Assembly (NCBI RefSeq): GCF_000189395.1
Contig: NZ_AEPB01000032.1
Coordinates: 124,001-188,000 of the forward strand
Length of the DNA stretch: 64,000 nt
Direction of reading: 5' to 3'
Source of the DNA: Planococcus donghaensis MPA1U2
Lineage (GTDB): Bacteria; Bacillota; Bacilli; Bacillales_A; Planococcaceae
Shown here one piece after another: positions 8,863 through 17,927 of this stretch (position 1 is the stretch's first letter; each line of letters starts with the position of its first letter). The position numbers were made by a program, and so were the translations under genes. Below the pieces are notes generated by a model that saw only the letters and a program-made list of their open reading frames with translations, searched no databases and had not been told where the DNA came from.

Positions 8863-10422
8863 GTGGAGTATGTAATCGAAATGCTGAATATCCGTAAAGA
8901 GTTCGGTACATTTGTCGCTAATGACAATATTACGCTGCAACTGAAAAAGGGAGAAATTCACGCATTACTAGGGGAAAACGGTGCTGGGAAATCGACATTA
9001 ATGAACGTTTTGTTCGGTTTGTATCAGCCAGAAGGTGGAGAAATCCGAGTTCGTGGGAAAAAAGTAGATATTTCTAACCCAAACATAGCGAATGACCTTG
9101 GAATCGGAATGGTTCACCAGCATTTTATGTTGGTTGAAAATTTTTCAGTTACAGAAAATATCATTTTAGGAACCGAACCAACTAAATACGGTGTAACCAA
9201 TAAAAAAGATGCCGCTAAAAAAGTACAGGCCTTGTCTGAACAATACGGCTTAAATGTTGATCCAAATGCTATTATTCAAGATATATCAGTAGGTATGCAA
9301 CAGCGAGTAGAGATATTAAAAACATTGTATCGCGGAGCAGAAATTTTAATCTTTGATGAACCAACGGCTTCATTAACGCCACAGGAAATTGTCGAGTTGA
9401 TTCAAATTATGAAACGCTTAATCGCTGAAGGAAAATCCATTATTTTAATTACGCACAAACTAAAAGAAATTATGGATGTATCTGACCGTGTAACTGTTAT
9501 TCGAAAAGGGCAAGGAATTGGAACGGTTATTACAGCAGAAACCAATCCGAACGATCTTGCATCTTTAATGGTGGGTCGTCAAGTTGAATTTACTACGGTA
9601 AAAGGCGAATCGTTCCCCGGTGAAGAAATTTTGGACATTAAAGATTTAGTCGTTCTTGATTATCGAGGCATTGAAAAAGTAAAACACTTGAATTTGAATG
9701 TTCGTAAAGGCGAAATTGTCGGAATTGCAGGAATTGATGGAAATGGACAGTCTGAACTAATTGAAGCGATTACAGGACTTCGAAAAGTAAAGAGTGGAAC
9801 CATTTCAATTAATGGGAAAAATATTACCAACATGAAACCACGCAAAGTAACTGAGTCGGGTGTTGGGCATATTCCTCAAGATAGACATAAGCATGGCTTG
9901 GTACTCGATTTCCCAATTGGTCATAATATTTCGCTTCAAACATACTACTCAAAGCCAATCTCTAAATCAGGCATTATCGATTACAACAAAATCAATGAAA
10001 AAGCATTGCAAATTATTAAAGACTTTGATGTTCGTACACAAGGACCGTCAGAGTTAGCACGTTCATTATCTGGTGGGAATCAACAAAAAGCGATTATTGG
10101 CCGAGAAGTTGACCGAGATCCCGATTTATTGATTGCGGCTTTACCAACTAGGGGATTAGATGTTGGAGCTATTGAATTTATTCATAGTCGATTAATTGAA
10201 CAGCGCGATAAAGGAAAAGCTGTATTGTTGATTTCGTTTGAACTAGACGAAGTTATGAATGTTTCAGATCGCATTGCCGTTATTCATGATGGAGAAATTG
10301 TGGATATTGTAACGCCAGAAACGACGACCGAGCAAGAGCTAGGCTTGTTAATGGCAGGACATACTGATCAGAAAAAAACACAGGATTTAACTAAGAAAGG
10401 TGAGGATCAGCATGTCGAATAG
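8863..10422 (+). CDS. nupO: Nucleoside ABC importer ATP-binding protein with two ABC domains
   Basis: A 519-residue protein with two fused ATPase domains, as in sugar/nucleoside importers of the CUT2/BMP type. The first domain has Walker A GENGAGKST (about 40-48), signature ISVGMQQ and Walker B LIFDEPTAS. The second has the degenerate Walker A GIDGNGQSE, signature LSGGNQQK and LLIAALPTRGLD. GTG at 8863 is chosen because GAGGGAG is correctly spaced. The GTG at 8854 overlaps that site. The 3' end overlaps the next gene by 11 bp, indicating translational coupling with the permeases. Confidence 0.93.
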   Translation: MEYVIEMLNIRKEFGTFVANDNITLQLKKGEIHALLGENGAGKSTLMNVLFGLYQPEGGEIRVRGKKVDISNPNIANDLGIGMVHQHFMLVENFSVTENIILGTEPTKYGVTNKKDAAKKVQALSEQYGLNVDPNAIIQDISVGMQQRVEILKTLYRGAEILIFDEPTASLTPQEIVELIQIMKRLIAEGKSIILITHKLKEIMDVSDRVTVIRKGQGIGTVITAETNPNDLASLMVGRQVEFTTVKGESFPGEEILDIKDLVVLDYRGIEKVKHLNLNVRKGEIVGIAGIDGNGQSELIEAITGLRKVKSGTISINGKNITNMKPRKVTESGVGHIPQDRHKHGLVLDFPIGHNISLQTYYSKPISKSGIIDYNKINEKALQIIKDFDVRTQGPSELARSLSGGNQQKAIIGREVDRDPDLLIAALPTRGLDVGAIEFIHSRLIEQRDKGKAVLLISFELDEVMNVSDRIAVIHDGEIVDIVTPETTTEQELGLLMAGHTDQKKTQDLTKKGEDQHVE

Positions 10423-11461
10423 AGCGACCAATCTCTTGGTCCCCATCATTTCCGTTATTTTAGGATTGTTGGTCGGCGCAGTAATTATGCTGGTCAGCGG
10501 CTATGACCCTCTAAAAGGCTATGCTGCTCTTTGGAACGGAATTTTTGGAGACTTATATACTATTGGTGAAACCATTCGCCAAATCACACCTTATTTATTA
10601 GCTGGTCTTGCGGTAGCTTTTGCCTTCCGCTCAGGACTATTCAATATTGGTGTTGAAGGACAATTAATTGTAGGATGGTTTGCTGCAGCTTACGTTGGTG
10701 TGGCTGTAGAATTACCGAAAATTATCCACTTGCCTTTAGCGATTTTGGCTGCAGCTGCAGCTGGTGCATTATGGGGCTTTGTACCGGGTCTTTTAAAAGC
10801 TAAATTCCGTGTGCACGAAGTTATCGTTACCATCATGATGAACTATGTTGCGTTACACGTAACCAACGCTTTAATCCGTACAGTTTCTGACGGTGGAGAT
10901 CGCACAGGCAATATTTATGCAAGTGCTTCACTACGTTCGGAGTTTTTACAAAACTTAACCGAATTTTCACGACTGCATTTTGGGATTATTATCGCATTAG
11001 TGATGGTTGGTGTGATGTGGATTATTTTAGAAAAAACAACGCTTGGATTTGAGTTAAAAGCGGTTGGATTTAACCAAAATGCCTCTCAATACGCAGGGAT
11101 GAACGTTAATAAAAACATCATTTTAGCAATGGTCATTTCTGGTGCATTTGCCGGTCTTGGAGGTGCGATGGAAGCACTTGGAACTTTCGAGTATGTATCT
11201 TCTAAAGGTGGATTTACCGGGATTGGATTTGACGGAATTGCAGTTGCCTTACTAGGCATGAACACGCCACTTGGTGTTATATTTGGCGCTACATTATTTG
11301 GTTCATTAAAGTATGGAGCCTTAAATATGCCGAATGCTGCCGGTATTCCAATTGAAATTGTTGAAATTGTTATCGCAGTTATTATCTTCTTTGTAGCTTC
11401 AGGCTACATCATTCGCTTGCTGCTGCTCCGTGCATCAGCTAAGAAGAAGGAGGCGAAGTAA
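10412..11461 (+). CDS. nupP: Nucleoside ABC importer permease (NupP-like)
   Basis: A 349-residue membrane protein with about nine hydrophobic segments, of the BPD_transp_2 type (motifs GLFNIGVEGQL near 70-80 and GFDGIAVALLG near 275). ATG at 10412 lies within the end of nupO and has AGGTGAGG before it. It is one half of the heterodimeric channel, with NupQ as partner. Confidence 0.92.
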   Translation: MSNRATNLLVPIISVILGLLVGAVIMLVSGYDPLKGYAALWNGIFGDLYTIGETIRQITPYLLAGLAVAFAFRSGLFNIGVEGQLIVGWFAAAYVGVAVELPKIIHLPLAILAAAAAGALWGFVPGLLKAKFRVHEVIVTIMMNYVALHVTNALIRTVSDGGDRTGNIYASASLRSEFLQNLTEFSRLHFGIIIALVMVGVMWIILEKTTLGFELKAVGFNQNASQYAGMNVNKNIILAMVISGAFAGLGGAMEALGTFEYVSSKGGFTGIGFDGIAVALLGMNTPLGVIFGATLFGSLKYGALNMPNAAGIPIEIVEIVIAVIIFFVASGYIIRLLLLRASAKKKEAK

Positions 11462-11462
11462 T

Positions 11463-12422
11463 ATGAGTTTCCTAGAAGTATTATATTTCATCGTTCCTTC
11501 AGCGATCTTTTATGCGGCACCACTTATTTTAGTCGCAATTGGCGGTGTGTTCTCAGAAAGATCTGGTGTTATCAACATTGGACTTGAAGGATTAATGGTT
11601 ATCGGTGCTTTTGTTGGTATCTTGTTCAACTTATTGTATGCTGATACATTTGGATCGGCTACACCTTGGGTAGCATTAGTTGCAGCAATGTTAGCAGCTC
11701 TTCTCCTTTCACTATTGCATGCGGTAGCTTCTATTACATTCCGTGCCGATCAAGTAGTTTCCGGAGTAGCTATAAACTTACTAGCGGCTGCGTTATCGAT
11801 TTATTTGGTAAAACGTATTTTTGATAAAGGACAAACAGATTTCATCACTGAACGTTTTTCGCGTTACAATGTTCCGTTCTTATCTGATATTCCAGTTATC
11901 GGGCCATTGCTATTTAAATCAGTTTACAATACCTCGTTCTTTGCAATCGGTATTGCCGTACTAGCATGGTTTGTTATTTACAAGACTCCATTTGGTCTTC
12001 GTCTACGTGCTGTCGGGGAACACCCGATGGCTGCAGATACAATGGGAATCAATGTAACGAGAATGCGTTATATCGCTGTTATGATTTCTGGTGGTTTAGC
12101 CGGTATTGGTGGCGCGATTTACGCACAGACTATTACAAATGATTTTGGTCATGCCACAATCAATGGTCAAGGCTTTATGGCATTGGCTGCTATGATTTTT
12201 GGGAAATGGCATCCGCTTGGCGCGATGGGAGCAGCCTTATTCTTTGGGTTTGCACAGTCATTGAGTATTGTTGGATCGTCTATTCCGTATATCTCGGAAA
12301 TTCCAAACGTCTTCTTGTTGATTTTGCCATATGTATTAACTATTCTTGCACTTGCTGGTTTTATCGGTCGCGCACATGCTCCACTTGCAATCGGAAAACC
12401 GTACATCAAAGGTCAACGATAA
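11463..12422 (+). CDS. nupQ: Nucleoside ABC importer permease (NupQ-like)
   Basis: A 319-residue second permease subunit of the BPD_transp_2 family, with GVINIGLEGLM near residue 38 matching the paired motif in NupP. AAGGAGG (11447-11453) in the end of nupP serves its ATG one base after the nupP stop codon. It ends the importer operon, which is closed by a clear terminator. Confidence 0.92.
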   Translation: MSFLEVLYFIVPSAIFYAAPLILVAIGGVFSERSGVINIGLEGLMVIGAFVGILFNLLYADTFGSATPWVALVAAMLAALLLSLLHAVASITFRADQVVSGVAINLLAAALSIYLVKRIFDKGQTDFITERFSRYNVPFLSDIPVIGPLLFKSVYNTSFFAIGIAVLAWFVIYKTPFGLRLRAVGEHPMAADTMGINVTRMRYIAVMISGGLAGIGGAIYAQTITNDFGHATINGQGFMALAAMIFGKWHPLGAMGAALFFGFAQSLSIVGSSIPYISEIPNVFLLILPYVLTILALAGFIGRAHAPLAIGKPYIKGQR

Positions 12423-12429
12423 GATTTTT

Positions 12430-12458
12430 AAAGAGCCGTCGATTCCGACGGCTCTTTT
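12430..12458 (+). terminator. Terminator of the nup operon
   Basis: AAAGAGCCGTCG / CGACGGCTCTTT (13-bp stem including one flanking pair) with T4. Immediately afterwards the intergenic repeat locus begins. Confidence 0.88.
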
Positions 12459-12465
12459 CATTAGC

Positions 12466-12744
12466 TGTCAGGATAAAACGGGCACCTGCGCTTTTCTTTA
12501 TGATTCAGCTCAAGCGGCCAGATTCTTGGGTCATAAACTGTCCTGACTGTGTGGCAAAGAACGCCACTTCGCCAGGTCATCTTATGCCCGTCGAATCTAA
12601 ACGGCCGCTTTCGCTTTTCTATTGTCTAGCTCCGGTGCCCAGTCCCTCGAGGTCGCTTCGAACTTGCGGATAATGGCAAAGAGCGCCATTATCAACAAGT
12701 CCTCCAGCGCTTGTCGGGACTAAAACGGGCACCTGCGCTTTTCT
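12466..12744 (+). repeat. Intergenic hairpin repeat, locus A: partial tail plus two full units
   Basis: This fills most of the 386 bp between nupQ and ymfF. A partial copy ends in GCGCTTTTCT at 12497. Full units follow at about 12498-12620 and 12621-12744, each ending in CGCTTTTCT (tail-to-tail 123 and 124 bp). Unit 1 pairs AAGCGGCC/GGCCGCTT (12512-12519, 12603-12610), AGATTC/GAATCT, GGG-CATAA/TTATGCCC and GTGGC/GCCAC with loop AAAGAAC. Unit 2 pairs GGTGCCC/GGGCACC (12634-12640, 12727-12733), AGTCCC/GGGACT and ATAATGGC/GCCATTAT with loop AAAGAGC. Arms differ between units but stay complementary. No convincing protein is encoded. Confidence 0.85.
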
Positions 12745-12748
12745 TTAT

Positions 12749-12778
12749 TTGCAATTAACGGAAAAGGTTCGGTATAGT
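12749..12778 (+). promoter_or_regulatory. Promoter of ymfF
   Basis: TTGCAA (12749-12754), an 18-bp spacer and TATAGT (12773-12778). The predicted transcript starts near 12785, which makes an upstream ATG at 12785 unusable and supports the start at 12809. Confidence 0.6.
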
Positions 12779-12808
12779 TAGAACATGAACGACGAGAGGG
12801 GATTCTAC

Positions 12809-14083
12809 ATGTTTGAAACGATTAATATTGCTAAAGGCGTAAATGTGCATGTCAATGAGACCACACAATTTAAAACGATAAATTTTTCAATTAAATTCAA
12901 AGATAAATTAACGAAAGAAAAGGCATCGGCTCGTTCGATTTTGGCGAACGTCTTACAACACAGTAATGAGGTTTATCCATCACATACAGCACTTCGTATG
13001 GTGCTTGATGACCTATATGGTACTTCTCTTTACATAGATTCATCAAAGCGTGGAAATGAGCACGTGGTTACGTTAAATGTTGAAACAGTCAATGATCAAT
13101 ACCTTTCTGAAAAAGGTGTACTAGAAAAGGTTTTGAATTTAATGTATATCGTCTTGTTCAAACCGAATTTCGAAAATGGTTTGTTTAAAGAATCTATATT
13201 CACACGTGAAAAGCATTCTATTGTGCAACGTATCGAATCAGTATTTGATGAGAAAACGCGATATGCGCAGCAACGTATGATGGAGCTGGCTTTGCCGAAC
13301 CATCCGGCTTCTATTACATCAAATGGCACAATTGAAATCGTTGAAAGCATTACAAACGAGCAATTAGTAGCCGAATACAACGAAATGATTACCCAAAACG
13401 AAATTGAAATTTATGCGGTAGGCGATGTGAAACCTGAAATGATCGCTTCATATATTCGTGAATTTTTCCATTTTAAAGATCGGGAAAAAGCGATTGCAGT
13501 GCCGCCAATGGAATTGGTAAAGCCAGAGCAATCACGTGTTCTTGAATTCGAAGACATGAAACAAGGAAAACTACACATGGCATTTTTTACGCCGATTACA
13601 TTCCGCGATGAGAAGTTTCCAATCATGCAGCTGATGAACGGCGTTTTTGGTGGCTATGCGCACTCTAAATTATTTGTAAACATTCGTGAAAAAGAAAGTA
13701 TGGCTTATTACGTCTCAAGTTCTTTTGCATCGCAATTTGGGTTGATGTTCGTTCTTGCGGGCATTGATTCTAAGCTAGAAGAAAAAGCGGTGACTTTAGT
13801 TTTAGAACAATTAGAAGAAGTGAAAAAAGGGAATATTTCAGATGTTGAACTCGATCAAACAAAAGCATTGCTGATCAATCAGTTAAAAGAAGCGCTTGAC
13901 TCGGCACGTGGACAAATCGACATTTATGATCAATACATGGAACTGACAGATCGTTTCGAACCTGAGTATATGATTAATAAATGGAAGAATGTGACGAAAG
14001 AAGATATCGCGTTAGTTGCTAAGGAATTGTCGTTAGAAATGACTTACTTCCTATCCGGCAAGGAGGATGAAACAAATGCATAA
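12809..14083 (+). CDS. ymfF: M16-family peptidase-like protein without zinc motif (YmfF)
   Basis: A 424-residue member of the M16 peptidase fold. The HxxEH zinc motif is missing: the equivalent helix reads LANVLQHSNE. It is thus probably the inactive partner of YmfH, as in two-subunit M16 proteases. AGAGGGGA at 12795-12802 sets the start at the ATG 12809. The 3' end overlaps ymfH by 8 bp, so the two proteins are made together. The natural substrate in Bacillus is poorly defined. Confidence 0.9.
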   Translation: MFETINIAKGVNVHVNETTQFKTINFSIKFKDKLTKEKASARSILANVLQHSNEVYPSHTALRMVLDDLYGTSLYIDSSKRGNEHVVTLNVETVNDQYLSEKGVLEKVLNLMYIVLFKPNFENGLFKESIFTREKHSIVQRIESVFDEKTRYAQQRMMELALPNHPASITSNGTIEIVESITNEQLVAEYNEMITQNEIEIYAVGDVKPEMIASYIREFFHFKDREKAIAVPPMELVKPEQSRVLEFEDMKQGKLHMAFFTPITFRDEKFPIMQLMNGVFGGYAHSKLFVNIREKESMAYYVSSSFASQFGLMFVLAGIDSKLEEKAVTLVLEQLEEVKKGNISDVELDQTKALLINQLKEALDSARGQIDIYDQYMELTDRFEPEYMINKWKNVTKEDIALVAKELSLEMTYFLSGKEDETNA

Positions 14084-15377
14084 AGTAGAATTTGAACAAT
14101 TAGAAGAAACATTATTTCATGAAAAACTAGATAACGGTTTAACGGTTTATATTTTACCGAAAAAAGGCTTTTCAAAAACATTTGCTACATTTACGACAAA
14201 ATATGGTTCTATTGACAACCATTTTGTTCCGCAAGGTGAAAAAGAGCCAATCAAAGTTCCGGATGGCATCGCGCACTTTTTAGAACATAAAATGTTTGAA
14301 AAAGAAGAAGGAGACGTGTTTCAAGAGTTTAGTAAACAAGGAGCATCAGCTAATGCTTTTACTTCGTTTACGCGAACAGCTTATTTGTTTTCTGCAACAG
14401 GAGAAATCGATAAAAATGTCAAAACCTTATTAGATTTTGTGCAAACTCCTTATTTTACAGAAAAGACTGTAGAAAAAGAAAAAGGCATTATCGCCCAAGA
14501 AATTACGATGTATGATGATCAACCGGATTGGCGTTTGTATTTTGGGATTATTGAAAACATGTATAAAAATCATCCTGTGAAAATCGACATTGCAGGTACA
14601 GTTGAATCAATTCAAGATATTACAGCTGAACATTTGTATACGTGCTACAACACGTTTTATCATCCGTCGAATATGGTGTTATTTATCGTCGGAAATGTAG
14701 ATCCTGAAAAAATGATGGCATTAGTAAAAGAAGACCAAGCACAAAAATCATTTGAAGAGCCTACAGAAATTACGCGCATTTATCCAGAAGAGCCAAAAGA
14801 AGTAGCGATAAAAGAACGTGTATTAGAAATGAGCGTTCAAAAACCAAAGGTGTTTTACGGTATTAAACCAGAAAAACTAGATTTAATTGGTCCTGACATG
14901 CTTAAACATGAGCTAGCAGCTCAACTTGCTTATGAATTATTATTTGGTCGAACTTCCGATTTCTACCACCACGCCTATGAAAACGATTGGATCGATGAGT
15001 CGTATTCATTCGACTACTCGTTAGAACAAGGTTTTGGTTATGCATTAGTCGGATCTGACACACACAAGCCTGAAATATTGATAAAAGAAATTAAACACAC
15101 GCTTCAAAATGCAGTTGAAAAATGGCCATTTGGTCAGGAAGACCTTGATCGTGTTCGTCGTAAGAAAATCGGCTTTTTCTTAAGAGCATTAAATTCTCCG
15201 GAATACATTGCAAACCAATTCACCAATTATGCATTTAATGAAATGAACTTGTTTGACGTTGTTCCAGTATTAGAAGAGCTAGAAGTTGTGGATTTACAAA
15301 ATGCATTTGCGTTAGTTAGCCATGAATCTCAGCATTCAGTCTTTACAATTATGCCACCGAAAAAGGGCGAACAGTGA
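14076..15377 (+). CDS. ymfH: M16-family zinc peptidase (YmfH)
   Basis: A 433-residue M16 protease with an intact HFLEH motif near residues 66-70, so it is the likely catalytic subunit of a YmfF-YmfH pair. AGGAGG at 14061-14066 is nine bases before the ATG at 14076. An ATG at 14067 is too close to the site. It overlaps ymfF upstream and the GTG of ymfI downstream. Confidence 0.92.
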   Translation: MHKVEFEQLEETLFHEKLDNGLTVYILPKKGFSKTFATFTTKYGSIDNHFVPQGEKEPIKVPDGIAHFLEHKMFEKEEGDVFQEFSKQGASANAFTSFTRTAYLFSATGEIDKNVKTLLDFVQTPYFTEKTVEKEKGIIAQEITMYDDQPDWRLYFGIIENMYKNHPVKIDIAGTVESIQDITAEHLYTCYNTFYHPSNMVLFIVGNVDPEKMMALVKEDQAQKSFEEPTEITRIYPEEPKEVAIKERVLEMSVQKPKVFYGIKPEKLDLIGPDMLKHELAAQLAYELLFGRTSDFYHHAYENDWIDESYSFDYSLEQGFGYALVGSDTHKPEILIKEIKHTLQNAVEKWPFGQEDLDRVRRKKIGFFLRALNSPEYIANQFTNYAFNEMNLFDVVPVLEELEVVDLQNAFALVSHESQHSVFTIMPPKKGEQ

Positions 15378-16093
15378 AACGATTTGTTGTCCTACTCGGG
15401 GCGTCCGGTGAAATTGGGAACAGCATTGCTCGGCAATTAGCAGAAAGCGGTTGGTGCTTATATTTACATGGCAATGCTAATTCGACAGCCCCACTAGCAC
15501 AAGAGCTTACAAAAAGTTACCCTATGCAGGAATTTATACCAGTCCAAGCAGATTTAGCTCTTGAAGAAGGTGTGCAGCAGCTTACAAACAATGTATATGA
15601 TGCAACGGGCATCGTTGTTGCTAGTGGGCAATCGCTAGTTAAGATGTTAATTGATACTACGGAACAAGATATGGAAGATTTATGGCGAGTGCATGTAAAA
15701 AACCCGATTTCGGTAATTCGCTCATTGTCTTCCTATTTTCATCGTCACGACAAATCGTATGTCGTTTTTGTTTCTTCGATTTGGGGAGAGATAGGCGCAT
15801 CTATGGAAACAATGTATTCAGCCGTTAAAGGTGCGCAGTTAGCATTTGTTAAAGCGTATGCAAAAGAAATGGCGCCATCCGGAACGCGAGTGAATGCTGT
15901 TTCACCTGGCTTTATCCAAACAAAAATGAATGCCGGTTTTTCTCAAGAAGAGATACAAGAGATTGAAGAAGAAATTCCACTCGGACTCGGGTCACCTCAA
16001 GATATCGCAGATGCTGTGGAATTTCTAATTGGAGGAAAAGCAGATTATATGACAGGACAAACATTGCGCATTAATGGTGGATGGTTGATGTAA
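15374..16093 (+). CDS. ymfI: Short-chain dehydrogenase/reductase (YmfI)
   Basis: A 239-residue SDR enzyme with the glycine-rich NAD(P) loop GASGEIG near residue 9 and the catalytic Ser ... Tyr-x-x-x-Lys (SSIWGE, then YSAVK). The start GTG overlaps the ymfH stop (GTGA). Many FabG-like proteins look like this, but the substrate cannot be predicted. In B. subtilis ymfJ follows. Here the next gene is ymfK after a 106-bp gap that holds no clear gene. Confidence 0.9.
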   Translation: MKRFVVLLGASGEIGNSIARQLAESGWCLYLHGNANSTAPLAQELTKSYPMQEFIPVQADLALEEGVQQLTNNVYDATGIVVASGQSLVKMLIDTTEQDMEDLWRVHVKNPISVIRSLSSYFHRHDKSYVVFVSSIWGEIGASMETMYSAVKGAQLAFVKAYAKEMAPSGTRVNAVSPGFIQTKMNAGFSQEEIQEIEEEIPLGLGSPQDIADAVEFLIGGKADYMTGQTLRINGGWLM

Positions 16094-16199
16094 TCGTATT
16101 TCTCTGAGTAACTGCCTCTTTCACGAGAGCGGCAAATCAGCTATCATATTAACTAGAAACCCTTTTAGACAGCTTGTATAGAGAAAGGTCGGATATTGC

Positions 16200-17000
16200 A
16201 TGAAAGAATGGTATTTTGAATACGAAATCCAAGTTAACCGTCCTGGTCTTCTTGGCGATATCGCTTCTCTTTTGGGAATGTTACGGGTAAATATCGTTAC
16301 TATTAATGGTGTCGATCAAGGGCGTCGCGGAATGCTATTGCGCGCAGAACATGATGTCCAACTAGAACGTTTCGAACAAATTTTGTCAACAATCGAAACG
16401 ATTGCTGTCACTAAGTTCCGGGAGCCAAAACTGCGGGATATTTTAGCAGTACGTCACGGCAGGTATATTCAAAGAGACGCTGATGATCGAAAAACATTCC
16501 GTTTCGTAAGGGACGAATTAGGCTTGCTTGTAGATTTTATGGCAGAAATTTTCAAACAAGAAGGTCATAAGTTGGTGGGCTTAAGAGGAATGCCGCGCGT
16601 TGGTAAAACAGAGTCAATAGTCGCTGCAAGCGTTAGTGCGAACAAAAAGTGGATTTTTCTTTCTTCTACAATGATTAAACAAACTGTACGCAATCAGTTG
16701 ATGGGTGATGAACATAACGACAACAATATTTTTATTTTAGATGGCATTGTTACACGTCGTTCTGCAGATGAACGGCATATGCAATTAGTCCGGGAAATGA
16801 TGCGGATGCCAACGATTAAAGTGGTAGAACATCCAGATAAGTTTGTAGAACAATCCGAATACAGCATTGATGATTTTGATTATATTATTGAATTGCGTCA
16901 CCACCCAGACGAAAAGATCACCTATGAAGTACTGGAGAAAAATACATTCATGGATGAAAAATCACAAGGGAATATGTTTGGAGATGGCTTCAACTTTTAA
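16200..17000 (+). CDS. ymfK: YmfK-family protein (DUF3388)
   Basis: A 266-residue protein of the uncharacterised YmfK family. The N-terminal 75 residues look like an ACT-type regulatory fold (NRPGLLGDIASLLGML). The rest contains a P-loop-like RGMPRVGKTES near residue 131. GAAAGG lies upstream of the ATG. It is followed 17 bp later by the RodZ-like ymfM, the same order as in Bacillus. The function is unknown. Confidence 0.85.
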   Translation: MKEWYFEYEIQVNRPGLLGDIASLLGMLRVNIVTINGVDQGRRGMLLRAEHDVQLERFEQILSTIETIAVTKFREPKLRDILAVRHGRYIQRDADDRKTFRFVRDELGLLVDFMAEIFKQEGHKLVGLRGMPRVGKTESIVAASVSANKKWIFLSSTMIKQTVRNQLMGDEHNDNNIFILDGIVTRRSADERHMQLVREMMRMPTIKVVEHPDKFVEQSEYSIDDFDYIIELRHHPDEKITYEVLEKNTFMDEKSQGNMFGDGFNF

Positions 17001-17017
17001 GTAGGTAGGTGATCGGT

Positions 17018-17878
17018 TTGAATGAGTTGGGTACAAGGCTGAAACAGGCCAGAATCGCCAAAGGTTTTAGTTTGGAAGATTTACAAGACTTGACCAAGAT
17101 ACAAAAGCGGTACTTGGCTGGTATAGAAGATGGCAATCACAGTATGATGCCAGGTGCATTTTATGTGCGTGCTTTTATTAAGCAATATGCGGCAGCGGTC
17201 GGATTAAATGGTGAAGAATTGCTTGACCAGTTTCAAACACAAATGCCAGCAAATGATACGGTTGAAAAAACACAAATGCCAGAAACGTATACTTCTAGAA
17301 GCCGTTCTGTTGCACGTACAGCTCCGAGCGAGACATATGCTGACATCATACCAAAAGTTTTGGTTGCCTTATTTATTGTCTTAATTCTTGCGGTGTCTTG
17401 GTATTTTTATAGTGCATCAACGAATAGAGATTCCGCCAATAGACCAGCAGAAGAAGAAGGCGTAGGTGTGCCATATGAAGAACCTGTTCCAGCTACGCCA
17501 GAAGAAACAGAAGAAGCGGCTGTGGAAGAACCCGCGGAAAAACCTGCAGAACCTACATCTGTTCTTTCACTAAAAGAAACAAAAGGTGAAACAACAACTT
17601 ATACATGGCAAGGAACGGCGAATCCTCAGCTCGAAATAGTTGCGGATGGACCGTCCTGGATTGCCGCCACTGATCAAAATCAGCAAGAGTTGACTTCTAA
17701 AGCACGTGTTATGCAAGCTGGAGAAAAAGAAACACTCGATTTAGCTGAAGTAGAGCGTGTTCATGTACGTATTGGAGAATACACTAATATTACATTGACT
17801 ATGAACGGTGAAAACATCGAGTATACGCAACCGCTCCAAACCCAAAATATCGTTATTCAATTGACAAACGTCGAATAG
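17018..17878 (+). CDS. ymfM: RodZ-like helix-turn-helix membrane protein (YmfM)
   Basis: A 286-residue protein. The N-terminal Cro/RodZ-type HTH (residues about 1-70, LGTRLKQARIAKGFSLEDL) is followed by a linker, one membrane helix (about 108-130), a Pro/Glu-rich stretch (about 140-185) and a C-terminal extracellular beta domain (DUF4115-like). This is the RodZ layout, which supports cell shape and MreB function. TTG at 17018 is chosen because AGGTAGGTGA precedes it at the right distance and family members start at LxxLGxRL. A GTG at 17009 lies inside the ribosome site. Confidence 0.9.
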   Translation: MNELGTRLKQARIAKGFSLEDLQDLTKIQKRYLAGIEDGNHSMMPGAFYVRAFIKQYAAAVGLNGEELLDQFQTQMPANDTVEKTQMPETYTSRSRSVARTAPSETYADIIPKVLVALFIVLILAVSWYFYSASTNRDSANRPAEEEGVGVPYEEPVPATPEETEEAAVEEPAEKPAEPTSVLSLKETKGETTTYTWQGTANPQLEIVADGPSWIAATDQNQQELTSKARVMQAGEKETLDLAEVERVHVRIGEYTNITLTMNGENIEYTQPLQTQNIVIQLTNVE

Positions 17879-17900
17879 CCATCTTTGGATGGCTATTTTT
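17874..17900 (+). terminator. Hairpin between ymfM and pgsA
   Basis: AATAGCCATC / GATGGCTATT with a 4-nt loop and T tract. The ymfM stop codon is in the left arm. Confidence 0.8.
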
Positions 17901-17927
17901 CATGAAAGTGTGAAAGGGGAAACAACA

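Noticed and set aside
12346-12673. Open frames across the repeat locus A suggesting a protein
   Set aside because: They overlap nupQ and the hairpin units, lack ribosome sites and have no protein-like composition.
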